Source: [Phialemoniopsis] sp. UDSM-2020 (Eukaryota; Ascomycota; Sordariomycetes; Thyridiales; Thyridiaceae). From it: a DNA stretch of 64,000 nucleotides. Shown one piece after another: positions 1 through 9,614 of this stretch. The notes under the pieces are model-generated. The model was given only the letters and a program-made list of their open reading frames with translations. It was not told where the DNA came from and searched no databases. Both the position numbers and the translations under genes were made by a program. Location: the NCBI GenBank assembly GCA_018873225.1, contig JAEILZ010000006.1, positions 3,100,001-3,164,000 on the forward strand, in the 5' to 3' direction. Within the stretch, counting starts at the first letter, position 1. Each line of letters starts with the position of its first letter.

Positions 1-45
1 CCGACAATAACATGTCGCTCTTGACTGTCCGTGACGACGAAGACC

Positions 46-816
46 TCAATCCTTAGGCATGGTCATACACTTTCTTCCCGGCTCCGCAAGGTGTAGGAAC
101 TGCTCCTGTGTCAACCCCTGTACAACGAGATCGAACATCCTCCCGGCGAGCCACATCCCTTGGTCCAGAGCTTCTTCGACTTTGAGCTCCCAGAAACCAC
201 ACTTCGGATCGTATGTGCTGTCCAACTTTACCCACTTCCAAGCACACCTCCCAGACGGGCCGGCTAGTGGGTCGAACTGTAGCGGGCTCCGTACTGTGAC
301 GCTATACAGCTGCAAGGCGGTTGATTTTGAACCTGAGCTTGTTGAGGACGAGTCTCGAAGGTGAGACAAGATGCTTTGGATCATATCATGGGCACTGTCC
401 CACCCGCCAGCGCTTTGAGACTCTATGAAGGAGTCAACGTATGAGTGAAAGGTATCGCTAGAATCGTCATAATCATCGTCTTCTTGGTGATCGAGATCAA
501 GGTCGACTTTCTCAATTTCTGAAAAGCCCTTTACGTGGTCCCAAGGCACTTGATCCACTCTCCCAGAGACAACCAGTCTAAAGGGTACACTACGGCGTGT
601 ATGGTCCCAATAATGTAGTGTGTGCGTTTGCGGCTGAGGACTGCGGGCTTGGTTTGCTGGAAGTACAACTTGGCTTAGAATCAAAGTATGCGTGAAAGGC
701 GCGGACTGCGGATTCTCGATGCCCGGCAAAACGGTCGCTGTGGGAAAGAACGTCATGGTGTGCTGTGCGGGGTCAAAATGACTGCGCGCGAGTAAGATGA
801 TGGTGTTGGTCACCAT
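46..816 (-). CDS. hypothetical protein, 256 aa, single exon
   Basis: This is an uninterrupted ATG-to-stop frame of 256 codons. I do not recognise the family. The N-terminal half (to about residue 85) is rich in hydrophobic and beta-like stretches. A strongly acidic Asp/Glu run lies at about residues 100-120. The C-terminal third contains a Trp-rich segment (WKWVKL, GFWELKVEEAL, MWLAGRMFDLV) that looks like a folded domain. There is no signal peptide and no convincing membrane segment. The reverse-strand ATG at 814-816 is the first in frame. The gene is close to the window edge, but its stop codon at 46-48 lies inside. It may be a lineage-restricted fungal protein. Confidence rests on frame length and codon-like composition only. 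Confidence 0.55.
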   Translation of the reverse strand: MVTNTIILLARSHFDPAQHTMTFFPTATVLPGIENPQSAPFTHTLILSQVVLPANQARSPQPQTHTLHYWDHTRRSVPFRLVVSGRVDQVPWDHVKGFSEIEKVDLDLDHQEDDDYDDSSDTFHSYVDSFIESQSAGGWDSAHDMIQSILSHLRDSSSTSSGSKSTALQLYSVTVRSPLQFDPLAGPSGRCAWKWVKLDSTYDPKCGFWELKVEEALDQGMWLAGRMFDLVVQGLTQEQFLHLAEPGRKCMTMPKD

Positions 817-1010
817 AATGCATGCCTGTTGAAGAGCACATATCCGGGAAAGAGCCGTTGCGAGCTAACTGCATTCAGACTATGCTTTCTATCGGGTGGA
901 GCAGTCTGTATGAAGGCGGGCACTGTTGTCATCATAAGGTGGTCAGCTCCGGCGTATGAGTCTTAAACTTGTCTTCGACCAGAAAGAATTTATACTTACC
1001 CCACAACAGA

Positions 1011-1376
1011 TTATCCTGGCGGTTCGGTTGGGGGATTGTGTACATTCAACTTTTGAAGCGGACTAGATTGAAATCTTTGCTGATCGCCGTGAAGCGCCGT
1101 AGTTGCAAGATCGTGGGATAGCATCTCAGTCATTGTGCCTTGCAACGGATCGGATTTATCGTCACTGCTGTTCTTATCTCGACGGAGTACTCGATGGTGT
1201 CTCCAAACCAAAGAAGTAGAGAAGGGCAAGGATGACTAGGAGTAGGAATCTTCCGATTGTCCCGCCTAGTATGGCCCCGATGGGTTTGTCGTGGCTGGAA
1301 ACATCCGCCGAAGTGTCCTTTGTTGTGCCCGGATCATGTGGGACCTCAGAGTTTCTAGCTGTTATTTAATTCTTTT
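1011..1376 (-). pseudogene. decayed single-pass membrane protein, 3' part with frameshift
   Basis: On the minus strand one frame (about 1376 down to 1174) encodes a Ser/Thr/Asp-rich stretch, then HDKPIGAILGG and a hydrophobic run ending LLYFFG. This is the juxtamembrane plus transmembrane layout of fungal Mid2/WSC-like surface proteins. That frame stops at 1174-1176. The neighbouring frame (to the stop at 1011) continues as a basic-then-polar cytoplasmic tail (RHHRVLRRDKN, then SSDDKSDP and a Pro-rich end). The two frames fit together with a single shift at about 1200-1215, so this looks like a frameshifted gene remnant. No intact extracellular domain or start was found upstream. It could also be a spliced gene with an intron I failed to place. 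Confidence 0.4.
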
Positions 1377-1384
1377 TTTTTCTT

Positions 1385-1436
1385 TTAAATCTCAGCTTCC
1401 ACGATGGAGGCGAGTTCGTAAGCGTCCTTTTCATGA
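1385..1436 (-). repeat. diverged duplicate A of a C-terminal coding tail
   Basis: Read on the minus strand this encodes CHEKDAYELASIVEAEI followed by a stop codon (1385-1387). It matches the segment at 1761-1819 at both nucleotide and peptide level (shared pattern HE..YE.AS.V.AEI). The two copies look like ends of duplicated, now decayed genes next to the membrane-protein remnant. Confidence 0.4.
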
Positions 1437-1760
1437 CACCGTCGAGAAGACACAATGAACACCATACCCGTGTTCAAAATACACTATGATGCTATCCAAT
1501 ACTGGATTACTGGCACGATGAGAAGATATTCACCGTCCCAGTACCTTGGGCGGCCTGAACCTTGGACCTGTAGGGGATCTTTGGCTGGACCTGGAAAGGG
1601 CTTTCTCTGGGACGAGCTTTTGAACCTTGGGTCGCAGATGACTCCCATGGCCAAGCGATGATCCTACTGTCTATCCATGATTCAAGATGAAATCTTTTTA
1701 GATACAGCTGCATTCTTACACTTTTCTGAACCTTACTCAAATAGCTCTATTTTACCTAAA

Positions 1761-1819
1761 TCAAAGAATCTCGGCTACCACAACGGAGGCGGCTTCATAC
1801 GTCTGTTCTGTTTCATGGC
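1761..1819 (-). repeat. diverged duplicate B of a C-terminal coding tail
   Basis: The minus-strand reading is CHETEQTYEAASVVVAEIL followed by a stop (1761-1763). It is the partner of the copy at 1385-1436, about 375 bp away in the same orientation. Neither copy is attached to a long open frame. Confidence 0.4.
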
Positions 1820-2221
1820 ATGATTTTAAAAAGACAAAAGAAACACTATGTTGGGTTTTAGTTATAGAAAGACTAGAACGATGCTGATAGTGAACAGGAA
1901 ATGAAGATCATTTGTTTGCTACAGTCTATTCAATGTTGTCCCAGTTGAATCTCAGTTCTGACTGCTGAAAGTGAATGAACAATGGATTCAGGCAGTAGCG
2001 AACTCGTGAATTTCGTCTGATGTTTCTGAACGCGGTGACAGAGCGCTCCAGAACAGGTGCTTTGTTTACTGGAACTCGAGGGCTTTAAATACTGCGAGTT
2101 CCCACAGCTCCTGGATCTCTAAGTCTCTGCCTCTAAACAAACGCAGCCCTGTTCCCTCAACCACAATCACTTGCTTTTGCTACGATACAGCTATCATCGA
2201 CTTTGAATCCAGATATCGAAC

Positions 2222-3391
2222 ATGTCGCCGAGTGATCCTACGGCACAGCAGCATCCCATGCCGCCTGAGGAAGCCCCTATACGGGCAAAGGTGTTGGAAT
2301 TTCAGACCGGCAAGAAGGACAAGAGATGCGTCACGACATTCAGGTGCAACGGCACTATCTTTCACGTCTACATCTCCCCAGAGTACTTCAAACAGTCGCC
2401 TCTCTTGGAGTCTAGATACCTGAAGTATCTACATGCCATGCTTGAGCCTTGGGATGAGGATTCCGAGCAAACTGAGGAAGAATTCGAGAAGTGGCTCCTC
2501 GATGAGCTCGCACCGACTTTCTCGCAAAACGCGCCATACACTCCTCCGTCTTTCGACCCCGATAAGATCCGCAATGGTCAGGCGCAGCCGATGCTGTCCG
2601 AGTATCTCTTCCCGCGCAGACTCGTCTGCAAACTTGAAGCCTCGGACGACAAAGTCTTGCCCCGCCTGACGGAAAAGGGTGCGTTCATGGATCCTAACAA
2701 GGCTCTAATCTGCAAGAAGGATAGAAACATCCTCCGCAAGTGGGTGAAGTTCATTGATGCATCTGAAATCGAAGTCTCCTTCGAAAACCCCGAGGATGCG
2801 CTCACTTGCGATGCACCGACCCGAGTCCTTGCCGACCTTGACGGATCCGGAAAGAAGACACTGTGCTTCTTCAAACTCTTCCAGGCCGGACAGATCGGCA
2901 CCCTCACAACCGAAGTTGAAAACCACGCCAAAATCCTCGAGGCGAAGCTGCCGGCCGATCTACGTATTGGCAAACTTGTGGGCGTGGTCACGACGAAAAA
3001 TCCCAGCGGGGTAGATGGATTCGTGCCCGGCCTGCTGCTCAAGTACGTCGATCACGAGCGTTCCGGCATCCTCGAGGCTGTGATTCAAATGGATACCGCT
3101 TCCATGGACGTCAAAGAGCGGTGGGCCCGACAGATCAAAGAGACTGTGCTGGAGCTACACAAGTCAGGAGTTACTTGGGGCGATGCCAAGACCAGCAATG
3201 TCATGATCGACAAGGAGCACAACGCCTGGCTTATTGATTTTGGTGGAGGCTACACGGAGGGCTGGGTCGACGAAGAGAAGGCCGAGACGGTTGAAGGTGA
3301 CCTTCAGGGAGTGGAGAGAATTGTCAAATCCGTCCTGGAGGGTTGGTATCCGGTCTACGATGATGATGAGGAGATTGTCAAGAGCGAGTAA
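2222..3391 (+). CDS. fungal protein-kinase-like protein
   Basis: This is a single-exon gene of 389 codons. The N-terminal half (about 1-190) is an uncharacterised fungal region. The C-terminal half (about 200-385) has protein-kinase-fold features: a DLDGSGKKTLCFFKLF strand resembling the VAIK strand, a WGDAKTSNVMID catalytic loop in place of HRDxKxxN, and an IDFGGGYTEGW activation-segment start in place of DFG. The catalytic Asp and Asn and the metal-binding Asp are kept, while the usual His of the loop is Trp. The TVEGDLQGVERI helix after it is typical of a fungal family of atypical kinase-like proteins found in many Pezizomycotina. Substrate and partners are unknown. The next gene on this strand is 1.2 kb downstream, so it is probably transcribed alone. 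Confidence 0.8.
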   Translation: MSPSDPTAQQHPMPPEEAPIRAKVLEFQTGKKDKRCVTTFRCNGTIFHVYISPEYFKQSPLLESRYLKYLHAMLEPWDEDSEQTEEEFEKWLLDELAPTFSQNAPYTPPSFDPDKIRNGQAQPMLSEYLFPRRLVCKLEASDDKVLPRLTEKGAFMDPNKALICKKDRNILRKWVKFIDASEIEVSFENPEDALTCDAPTRVLADLDGSGKKTLCFFKLFQAGQIGTLTTEVENHAKILEAKLPADLRIGKLVGVVTTKNPSGVDGFVPGLLLKYVDHERSGILEAVIQMDTASMDVKERWARQIKETVLELHKSGVTWGDAKTSNVMIDKEHNAWLIDFGGGYTEGWVDEEKAETVEGDLQGVERIVKSVLEGWYPVYDDDEEIVKSE

Positions 3392-4599
3392 CATGGGCAA
3401 CAGCTGTACTTTTGGCACCTTGGAGTTGGGAAGAACAGAACAAAAAGCTGGTGGTTGTGCTTGGAGGATTGTGTGTTGAGCTCTCACATTACTAGATATC
3501 ACTTTGAGAGCTCTAGGCTACTTTAGCTTAGGACGAAGGCATTGCCACGAGGCTAAGCGTGTCCGTCAAGCCTCGCTGAGGCCCCCCCGGAGATCACAAA
3601 GAAACAGCTTCCAGCTTACCTGGGTACAGGTTACTTTCTCAAGAATACATGTATGGAAAGAATAGCACATGATCAATTTCGGACTGGCTTTGTCTGCGTT
3701 AGCATGCAGGGGCGCTGTTTGGAGGTCCCCAGCCGTTGTCGAGCACTGTAAGTGGGCTGTAGTGGAGCCCCGGGGTTGAATCGAGCCCCACTGGCCGGCG
3801 CTAAATGGCCCCCACGAGGAATGACCCGCCGCCCCCCTGCCACCTGAAATGCCCAGGTCCAGATCGTGGCCTCTTTGCTCTGATTTCGAATTCAAGCCAC
3901 AGCTCTTTGTTGTGGCAGGCACTGTGATAGTATACCGGAAAACGTACGCTGGCGTTCACTTTTTATTTTCCATTTACCAATCTTCTATCCAACTTACGCG
4001 TTCTATAGCTAAGCTTGAGAAGCTTCTCGCTTGCGCTAGCGAAACACTCGCGTCCAGTCATTAACATATCCCTGCTCGTGCAAAACAGCCCACAACGGCT
4101 ACAGCCACAACGGAAAATATAACCAGCCCAGTGCTTTACACCCTATCTCGTCTTGAGCTGATCTCTTGCCCGTTCTGGAACATTTTTGAGACCTTCTAGG
4201 CTCAGAGGAGAAGTTTGGGTACGCGGGAGCCCTGAGACAACTGGCATGCGGGGGCGGGTCTGTGGCAGTTGACATGCCCGAAGCGCTGGAATGCCCTGCC
4301 AGGCTTCGTCCCCTGATGAGGCTGGGTTGCCCTTCGCCCCCTGCTCATCAATACAAATATCCAGATCTCTTTCTCTCATGAGTTGTGCAACTCTTCTCTA
4401 ATCAGCTGCATTCAATATCACTGTACAGCAGAACAAGTCTATTTTTTTCTTCATCGTTTACGTTGATGCGCCAGTTTACAACACAGCCTTTCCCTTCGGA
4501 CATCTGGAACGTCGACTGGTCGACTTCGAAATTCAACCTTTGACATTCATTACGCACGACTCATCAAATCGGATTCCAAACCATACACAAATAGTCAAG
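3392..4599. other. intergenic, no gene recognised
   Basis: This stretch of about 1.2 kb has no coding potential that I can defend. A GC-rich patch at about 3700-3850 has several G/C runs and the sequence CCGGCGCTAA, which recurs at about 19847. A polypyrimidine stretch and TATA-poor leader precede the small secreted-protein gene. Confidence 0.4.
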
Positions 4600-5040
4600 A
4601 TGTTCCGTCTCTTCAACATCCTCTCGCTTCTCGCACTGCTCATCACGCTCGCCTCCACTCTGCCCACCGAGAATGTCCTCTGGGACAGGTCAACACACTT
4701 GAAGAAGCGTGGCGGCTTCCTCATGAGTGGTGATGACGGAAGCGTCTACGTCAAGGGATCTGATGCTGCTGCTGCTCCAGCTGCTGCTGCAGCCCCTGCC
4801 CCCGCTCCGGTAGCTGCGGCACCAGCAGCAGTCGTCACCGCTGCCAATCCCGGACCTGCAGCACAGCCTGCAAGCTACGCACCGCAAGGGAGTGCTGCTT
4901 CGAGCAGTGACGACGACAGTGTGCAAGGCCCTCCAAACGTCATAGCGAACACCTTCACTACTGTCACCATCAGTCCCTTCCTCACGACCAGGACGAGTTA
5001 CATTGGTCGCAGTGTCGCCACCGTTCACGCTCGAATATGA
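4600..5040 (+). CDS. small secreted Ala/Pro-rich protein
   Basis: The chosen ATG gives a 146-aa protein beginning with a clear signal peptide (basic MFR, then LFNILSLLALLITLAS; cleavage probably near residue 20-21). An upstream in-frame ATG at 4540 would add 20 polar residues before the signal and is disfavoured. The mature part has a KKRGG site compatible with Kex2 processing (about residue 35), an Ala/Pro low-complexity linker (about 55-95), an acidic Ser/Asp patch, and a Thr-rich end (NTFTTVTISPFLTTRTS). There are no cysteines after the signal and no GPI-like hydrophobic end. It may be a secreted or wall-associated peptide precursor. I do not recognise a named family. Confidence 0.65.
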   Translation: MFRLFNILSLLALLITLASTLPTENVLWDRSTHLKKRGGFLMSGDDGSVYVKGSDAAAAPAAAAAPAPAPVAAAPAAVVTAANPGPAAQPASYAPQGSAASSSDDDSVQGPPNVIANTFTTVTISPFLTTRTSYIGRSVATVHARI

Positions 5041-5366
5041 CATCGGAGCAGGCTTGTACATATGTCATGGGGACTGGGTCTTCTGCTATCGCACGCTGGC
5101 GTTCATCTTCGCGCGATTGGTTCTGTTGTGTATATTGGTTGTGTTTGCCGGCATAGACTGCATTGGTATTGTTCATGAAAAGGTTGGTATAGGAGGACCG
5201 AGCATGTTTACCTGAGTATACGAGGACTAGAGTTTAGATAGATGGCGCGAGCATCATCACTTTTGTATAGATAGAGGCAACGAAATAAACGTTCGCAATG
5301 CTATTGAACACTTATTGCTCACAGGCAATGGCTTGGATTTGGTCATCTTACTCATTCATACCTAGT
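5041..5366. other. convergent 3' intergenic region
   Basis: This is the 3' flank shared by the plus-strand secreted-protein gene and the minus-strand SDR gene. An AATAAA-like sequence (gaaataaacg at about 5281-5290) could serve the plus-strand transcript. Nothing else was seen. Confidence 0.4.
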
Positions 5367-6301
5367 CTACTTCATATGACTATCCCCCATCCTCTCCGTC
5401 GTCGTCCCCGTCATGATCCTCCTCAGCACGTCATCGCAGTACTCAGGTTCAGGCCGGAAGTAGATGTTGTCGACGTTCAACTCGACCACCTGGCCCCAGT
5501 CCTGCCCGGCTGGTACTTGCACGCCCTTGGAGTCAACCATGTCCCCGCCCTCGACGAGCATCTCCACGGCGCGCGTCACCGTCGACAGCGGCGTCATGTG
5601 CTCGGCCGGGTGCTTGCTCCAGACGTCCTCGCCCAGGAGCGCCGTGCGCACCGCGCCCGGGCAGATGGCGTGCGCGCGGATGCCGTCGTCGGCGTGCAGC
5701 TTGCGCGCGATGGTGCGGGTGAAGTGGATGATGCCAGCCTTGGAGGCGGCGTAGATTGGCGTGAACTCTTGCGGGTACTTTTTGTAACCTTTCCGTCAGC
5801 ACTTAAAGTTCTCGAAATAGGAAGACGTGAGACACTTACAATACCGCCCACGCTCGCCGTCATGACTATCGTCGCACCCTTGCCTTTGTGCGGGCTCTTG
5901 CGGAAGTAGTACTGCGCTAGGTACGTCGTCCGCACGACGCCCTTGAGGTTGACGTCGATGCACAGCTCATTGGGCGGCGGGGGCGGCCCGTCATCTTCCA
6001 CTTTGTCAGCGGCGTAGAAGTTGCCTTTCTCAAAGATGCCAGCATTGGCAAAGACAAAGTCCAGTCGGCCCTCGGCCTTAAAGACCTTGTCGAAGGCGGC
6101 GGCCTGTGAATTGTAGTCGCCGACATCGACGCGCGCAAAGGAGGACCCCGGCACGGCGCGCTTGGCATCGGCACCAGTGGCCTCATTGAGGTCGAAGAGA
6201 TGTAGTCTCCAACCCTTGGCGGCGAGGGACTTTGCGACGGCGAGGCCCATGCCCGAGGCGCCGCCTGTGATGATGCCGATCTTTGTGGCGGCTGCGGCCA
6301 T
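5367..6301 (-). CDS. short-chain dehydrogenase/reductase (15-PGDH-like)
   Basis: The model has two exons, 6301-5840 and 5777-5367, with one 62-nt intron (GTAAGT donor, AG acceptor), giving 290 aa. The Rossmann nucleotide-binding motif TGGASGMG is at about residues 12-19. The NAG motif is in FVFANAGIF, and the catalytic Ser and YxxxK are in MTASVGGI and YAASKAG. The intron splits these last two, and splicing restores the canonical GGIYPQEFTPIYAASK order. This places it in the classical SDR group, likely NAD(H)-dependent and cytosolic. Length and motifs resemble fungal 15-hydroxyprostaglandin-dehydrogenase-like oxidoreductases, whose real substrates are usually unknown. It is read in the same direction as the MDR gene upstream (6657-7782), with a 355-bp gap. 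Confidence 0.88.
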
Positions 6302-6656
6302 GGCTGGTAAATCAAGCGGGCTGGGACGGGGTTCACTGGACTAGAAAATGAGGTCTACGAACAGCTCTCGTGATAAGAAACGAAGGTGAAAAGGTTCAGT
6401 ACAGCAAATTCGCCGCGAAACGCGGTCGTTGTGAGGCCTACATCCGGCCGGAAGACGTGATCCGGAGTGGAGTTAATTTCAGCGCTCCGAACACTCCACT
6501 TTTCCGGGCGGGAGTTTTCAGCCTACACGCGATCACTTCTTGCAAAGCCAATGGCTACACTGAAACGGTTAAATGTTCATTTGATTGTCTATTCTATCTC
6601 GAACAAGGTGTGGCCCCGAGCAATGTTGCATCTCGGCACCCATACCAAGAGACCTC
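6302..6656. other. intergenic between MDR and SDR genes
   Basis: This 355-bp stretch holds the 3' flank of the minus-strand MDR gene and the promoter of the minus-strand SDR gene. No coding signal or clear motif was recognised. Confidence 0.4.
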
Positions 6657-7782
6657 TTATTCGTGGTCCACGCGAATGACAACCTTGGAAAAGTGCTTCC
6701 TCTGCTCAAGACGCCTGTATGCGTCCTTGGCATCGGCCAGTTCGAACACGACGTCGTCGACGGCAGGCTTGATCCCGTGTTCGTCGATGTACTTCACCAA
6801 GTCGCGGTAGTGCTGCCGGGACCCGTCGAGAATGCCCCGCACGATGCACGTGTGGATGAGCGCCGATATGACAGACGGCTGCTCGGCGCCCGCGTCGCCG
6901 ACCATGCCGATCACGAGGACGATGCCGTCAGTACGCACGGCCACGAACGACTGTGGCAGCGTCTCGAAGCCGCCGACATCGATGATGAAGTCGAACCCGC
7001 GACCGCCGGGCGTCAGGGCGCGCGCGTCCTTGCCCCAGGCTGGGTTGGTGCGGTAGTCAATGGTGTGCTTAGCGCCCAGGCCCCGGAGCCGCTCGGCCTT
7101 GGCCTCCGATGAGGTCGTCGCGACGACGGTAGCCCCCGCAGCAACAGCGAGCTGCAGGACCGCGACGCTCACGCCGCCCGTACCCTGGACCAGGACCCAG
7201 CTGTCCGGCTTGACCTGCCTGCCCTCGAGACCAAACAGCGCGTTCCACGCCGTGACCCAGGTGCACGTCAGCGTGGCGGCAGCCGCCCAATCGATGGTGC
7301 TGGGCGCGGGCACGAGCGCGTACTCGGAGAAGACGCCGTGGGAGCGCAGGGTGCCGTCGGTGCCCTGGCCGAGCATGGTGCTCGTGTCGGCGAAGGCGGC
7401 CTGCGCGTCGTCGCCCTGGTCGCGGACGAGGTCCGGCGCCAGGTGGGTGACGACGCGGTCGCCCCTGCGGAACTCGGTGACGGCGGACCCGACGGCCTCG
7501 ACGACGCCGGCGCCGTCGCAGCCTGGGATCAGGGGCGGCTTGATGGGGCCGCCGAGGTTCTGGGGTCAAACTGTGTCAGTTGCGTCTCTAGTTGAATATT
7601 GTTCCTGTACTCACAGTCGGTGTAGGGATGGCAATCTCCCTGTAGTTGAGACTGGCGGCGTGGATGCGGACGAGCACATCGTGTGGTTTGAGGTCTGCTG
7701 CCGAGGGAGTGGGGACGTTTGTTTGATATTCCATGGACTTTTCAAAGCCTTCTTGGCTGTTGAGAACCCATTGACGAGCCAT
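6657..7782 (-). CDS. MDR-superfamily oxidoreductase (quinone-oxidoreductase-like)
   Basis: Exons 7782-7615 and 7559-6657 (intron of 55 nt, GTGAGT donor, CAG acceptor) give 356 aa. The N-terminal GroES-like domain contains KPHDVLVRIHAASLNYRE and PGCDGAGVVEAVG. The Rossmann domain contains VLVQGTGGVSVAVLQLA (GxGGxxxxxxQ). The position usually held by the catalytic-zinc cysteine (GxCHxD) reads ASLNYRE, so the catalytic zinc site is absent. This points to the zinc-independent, NADPH-dependent enoyl/quinone reductase branch although such proteins are usually labelled zinc-type alcohol dehydrogenase. Substrate is unknown. The SDR follows on the same strand, so the two could act in one redox pathway, but no operon-like unit is implied. 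Confidence 0.87.
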
Positions 7783-8244
7783 GTTGACTTGTAAGAGTAG
7801 CTAAGGTGGTTTCAATAACGTGTAAGTGCGGTCCGTAGCAGTTGGTAGCTGAGTACAGAACAGCAGCCCCATCTTCATGGCTGGACTTGGCACTTTTTAT
7901 ATCTCGAAACACTCGGCGCTTGATTATAAATTGACGATGAACTATATGCACCCATAGCCCAAAAACCGTCGAATTATCATTACCGATCTCCCAAGCGATG
8001 GACCGGGAGTTGCGTGATGGCACTGAGGCTGCTCGATGAAACTCGCGCTAGTGCTCGTTAGCGCCAAATCGCATTTTCCTAATGGGGTTTAGGCCTCCCG
8101 CCGTCGCATGTGCAGGGACTGCTTTGTCATCGTCCTGACGTGCCTCAATCTCACCAGCTCCTACTTGAATCATGTCTCTCCCTTTCACGATACCCCTTGC
8201 GGAGATCGCTTTTTCCCAAATAGGAAACACAGACTTCACGCGCG
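7783..8244. promoter_or_regulatory. divergent intergenic region, MDR gene / TF-like gene
   Basis: This 462-bp region separates the start of the minus-strand MDR gene from the start of the plus-strand transcription-factor-like gene and must carry both promoters. No specific binding site could be assigned. Confidence 0.4.
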
Positions 8245-9602
8245 ATGCAGCTCCTATTTGTAAACACGACAAATGGACCGCGACTGTCCCGGGAGCAGTC
8301 CAAGCGGATGAGGGGCCACGTCACAAAGACGGCCTTCTCGGAGAGGCGGAGACGGAAGGCATTGAGGGACGGGCCTCCTGATATGGCCGGTATGCCACCA
8401 GGCTGCCAGATCATGGTGCCTTCGCCACTCAGATCATCACCCATTGACCCATCTCGTATGTGGGACTAATCACCTCTGACGAACCAAGGTTGCTGATAAA
8501 TCCTCAGTGCCCTACAAGCTTCTGCTCTCCACCACGGTCTGCTACTGGCATGACCCGCCGGCAAACACCCCGCCTCAGCTCGCATGGGACAACATGATTG
8601 TATCAGAACCTGCATTATTTGAGAGCACTCTAGCTGTCAACACACGCCATTGGTCTCCTGAGATCTCGTATCAGCAACGCGCCGACACCCATGTCACTAA
8701 AGCCATCAGCATCGTCATCGACAGGATCCAGCGCGGTCGTGCCCATACGGACGCCATCCTCGGTGCTGTGGCCACGTTGGCGCTTGGCGAGAGTCTGCTG
8801 CGCAATGAGGCCCAGTGGCATCTTCACATGGACGGCATGGCCCAGGTCCTGCAGGACCGACGCTCCAAAGGCATATGGGAGCTGCCGGAATGGTTCACTG
8901 GCATGATCATTCTGTAGGTATTAGGACTGGGACTGTATATCAGCTTATACTGACGTGATGGCCAGGGACATGATGAACAATGTGATGAGCTTCCCTAGGC
9001 TATTCCCCGTCAATGTCAGTGAGAAGCTACACTACCACGGACATTCTGAGTTGTCCCGGGTGATAGTAGTGGGCAACAGACTGGCCCAGCTCCGCCAAAT
9101 GCTGGATATCCACCGCGAGCAGGGAGGTGACCACATGCCCCCCACCAGCGAAATCCAGGCGACTGTGCGCGAACTACACGTGGAAGCTCAATCACTGGGA
9201 TCTAGCGCAAGACCGTATGTCCGCGCTACCTCGGTCGCTATCCAGCTATATCTCCACCACTGCTGGCCTGAAAAACCTGAACCGGATCTCTCTGTGCTCG
9301 CTCGGGGTCTGAAAGACGCGCTCCGCCAACTGCCCGTAAAGCCGTGCCCGTATATGGACCTCACGTCCACGTCCTTCGTCCTCGGCCTCGTGGCAGCAGA
9401 GCATGATAGCGAGACGAGGCAGTGGTTCCTCTCGAGGCTGCGAGCCGTCGTGGCGGACATGCAGTCGCGCGGGTGGCCTCGGCCGCTGCAGCATCTGGAG
9501 AAGGCCATCGAGTCTGACCAGCGACTCGCCTCTCGCTTCAGGGAGATCTGGGACGACGCCAAGTGTTGGGGCCCGCCGTCCAACTTCTCGTACAACCAAT
9601 GA
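8245..9602 (+). CDS. fungal transcription-factor-like protein without DNA-binding domain
   Basis: Exons 8245-8455, 8508-8913 and 8966-9602 (introns of about 52 nt each) join in frame to give 417 aa. The N-terminal signature FVNTT...RLSREQSKRMRGHVTKT...ERRRRK is the short basic motif at the start of many Pezizomycotina proteins annotated as fungal-specific transcription factor domain proteins. The middle segment (YWHDPP...DNMIVSEPALFESTLAVNTRHW, then AILGAVATLALGESLL) and the C-terminal helices match that regulatory-domain family. No Zn2Cys6 cluster or bZIP is present in the model or in the 250 bp upstream. It is therefore either a DNA-binding-less co-regulator or a misnamed family. The stop lies 12 bp from the stop of the convergent bZIP gene. 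Confidence 0.8.
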
Positions 9603-9614
9603 AGCGGGACGTCA

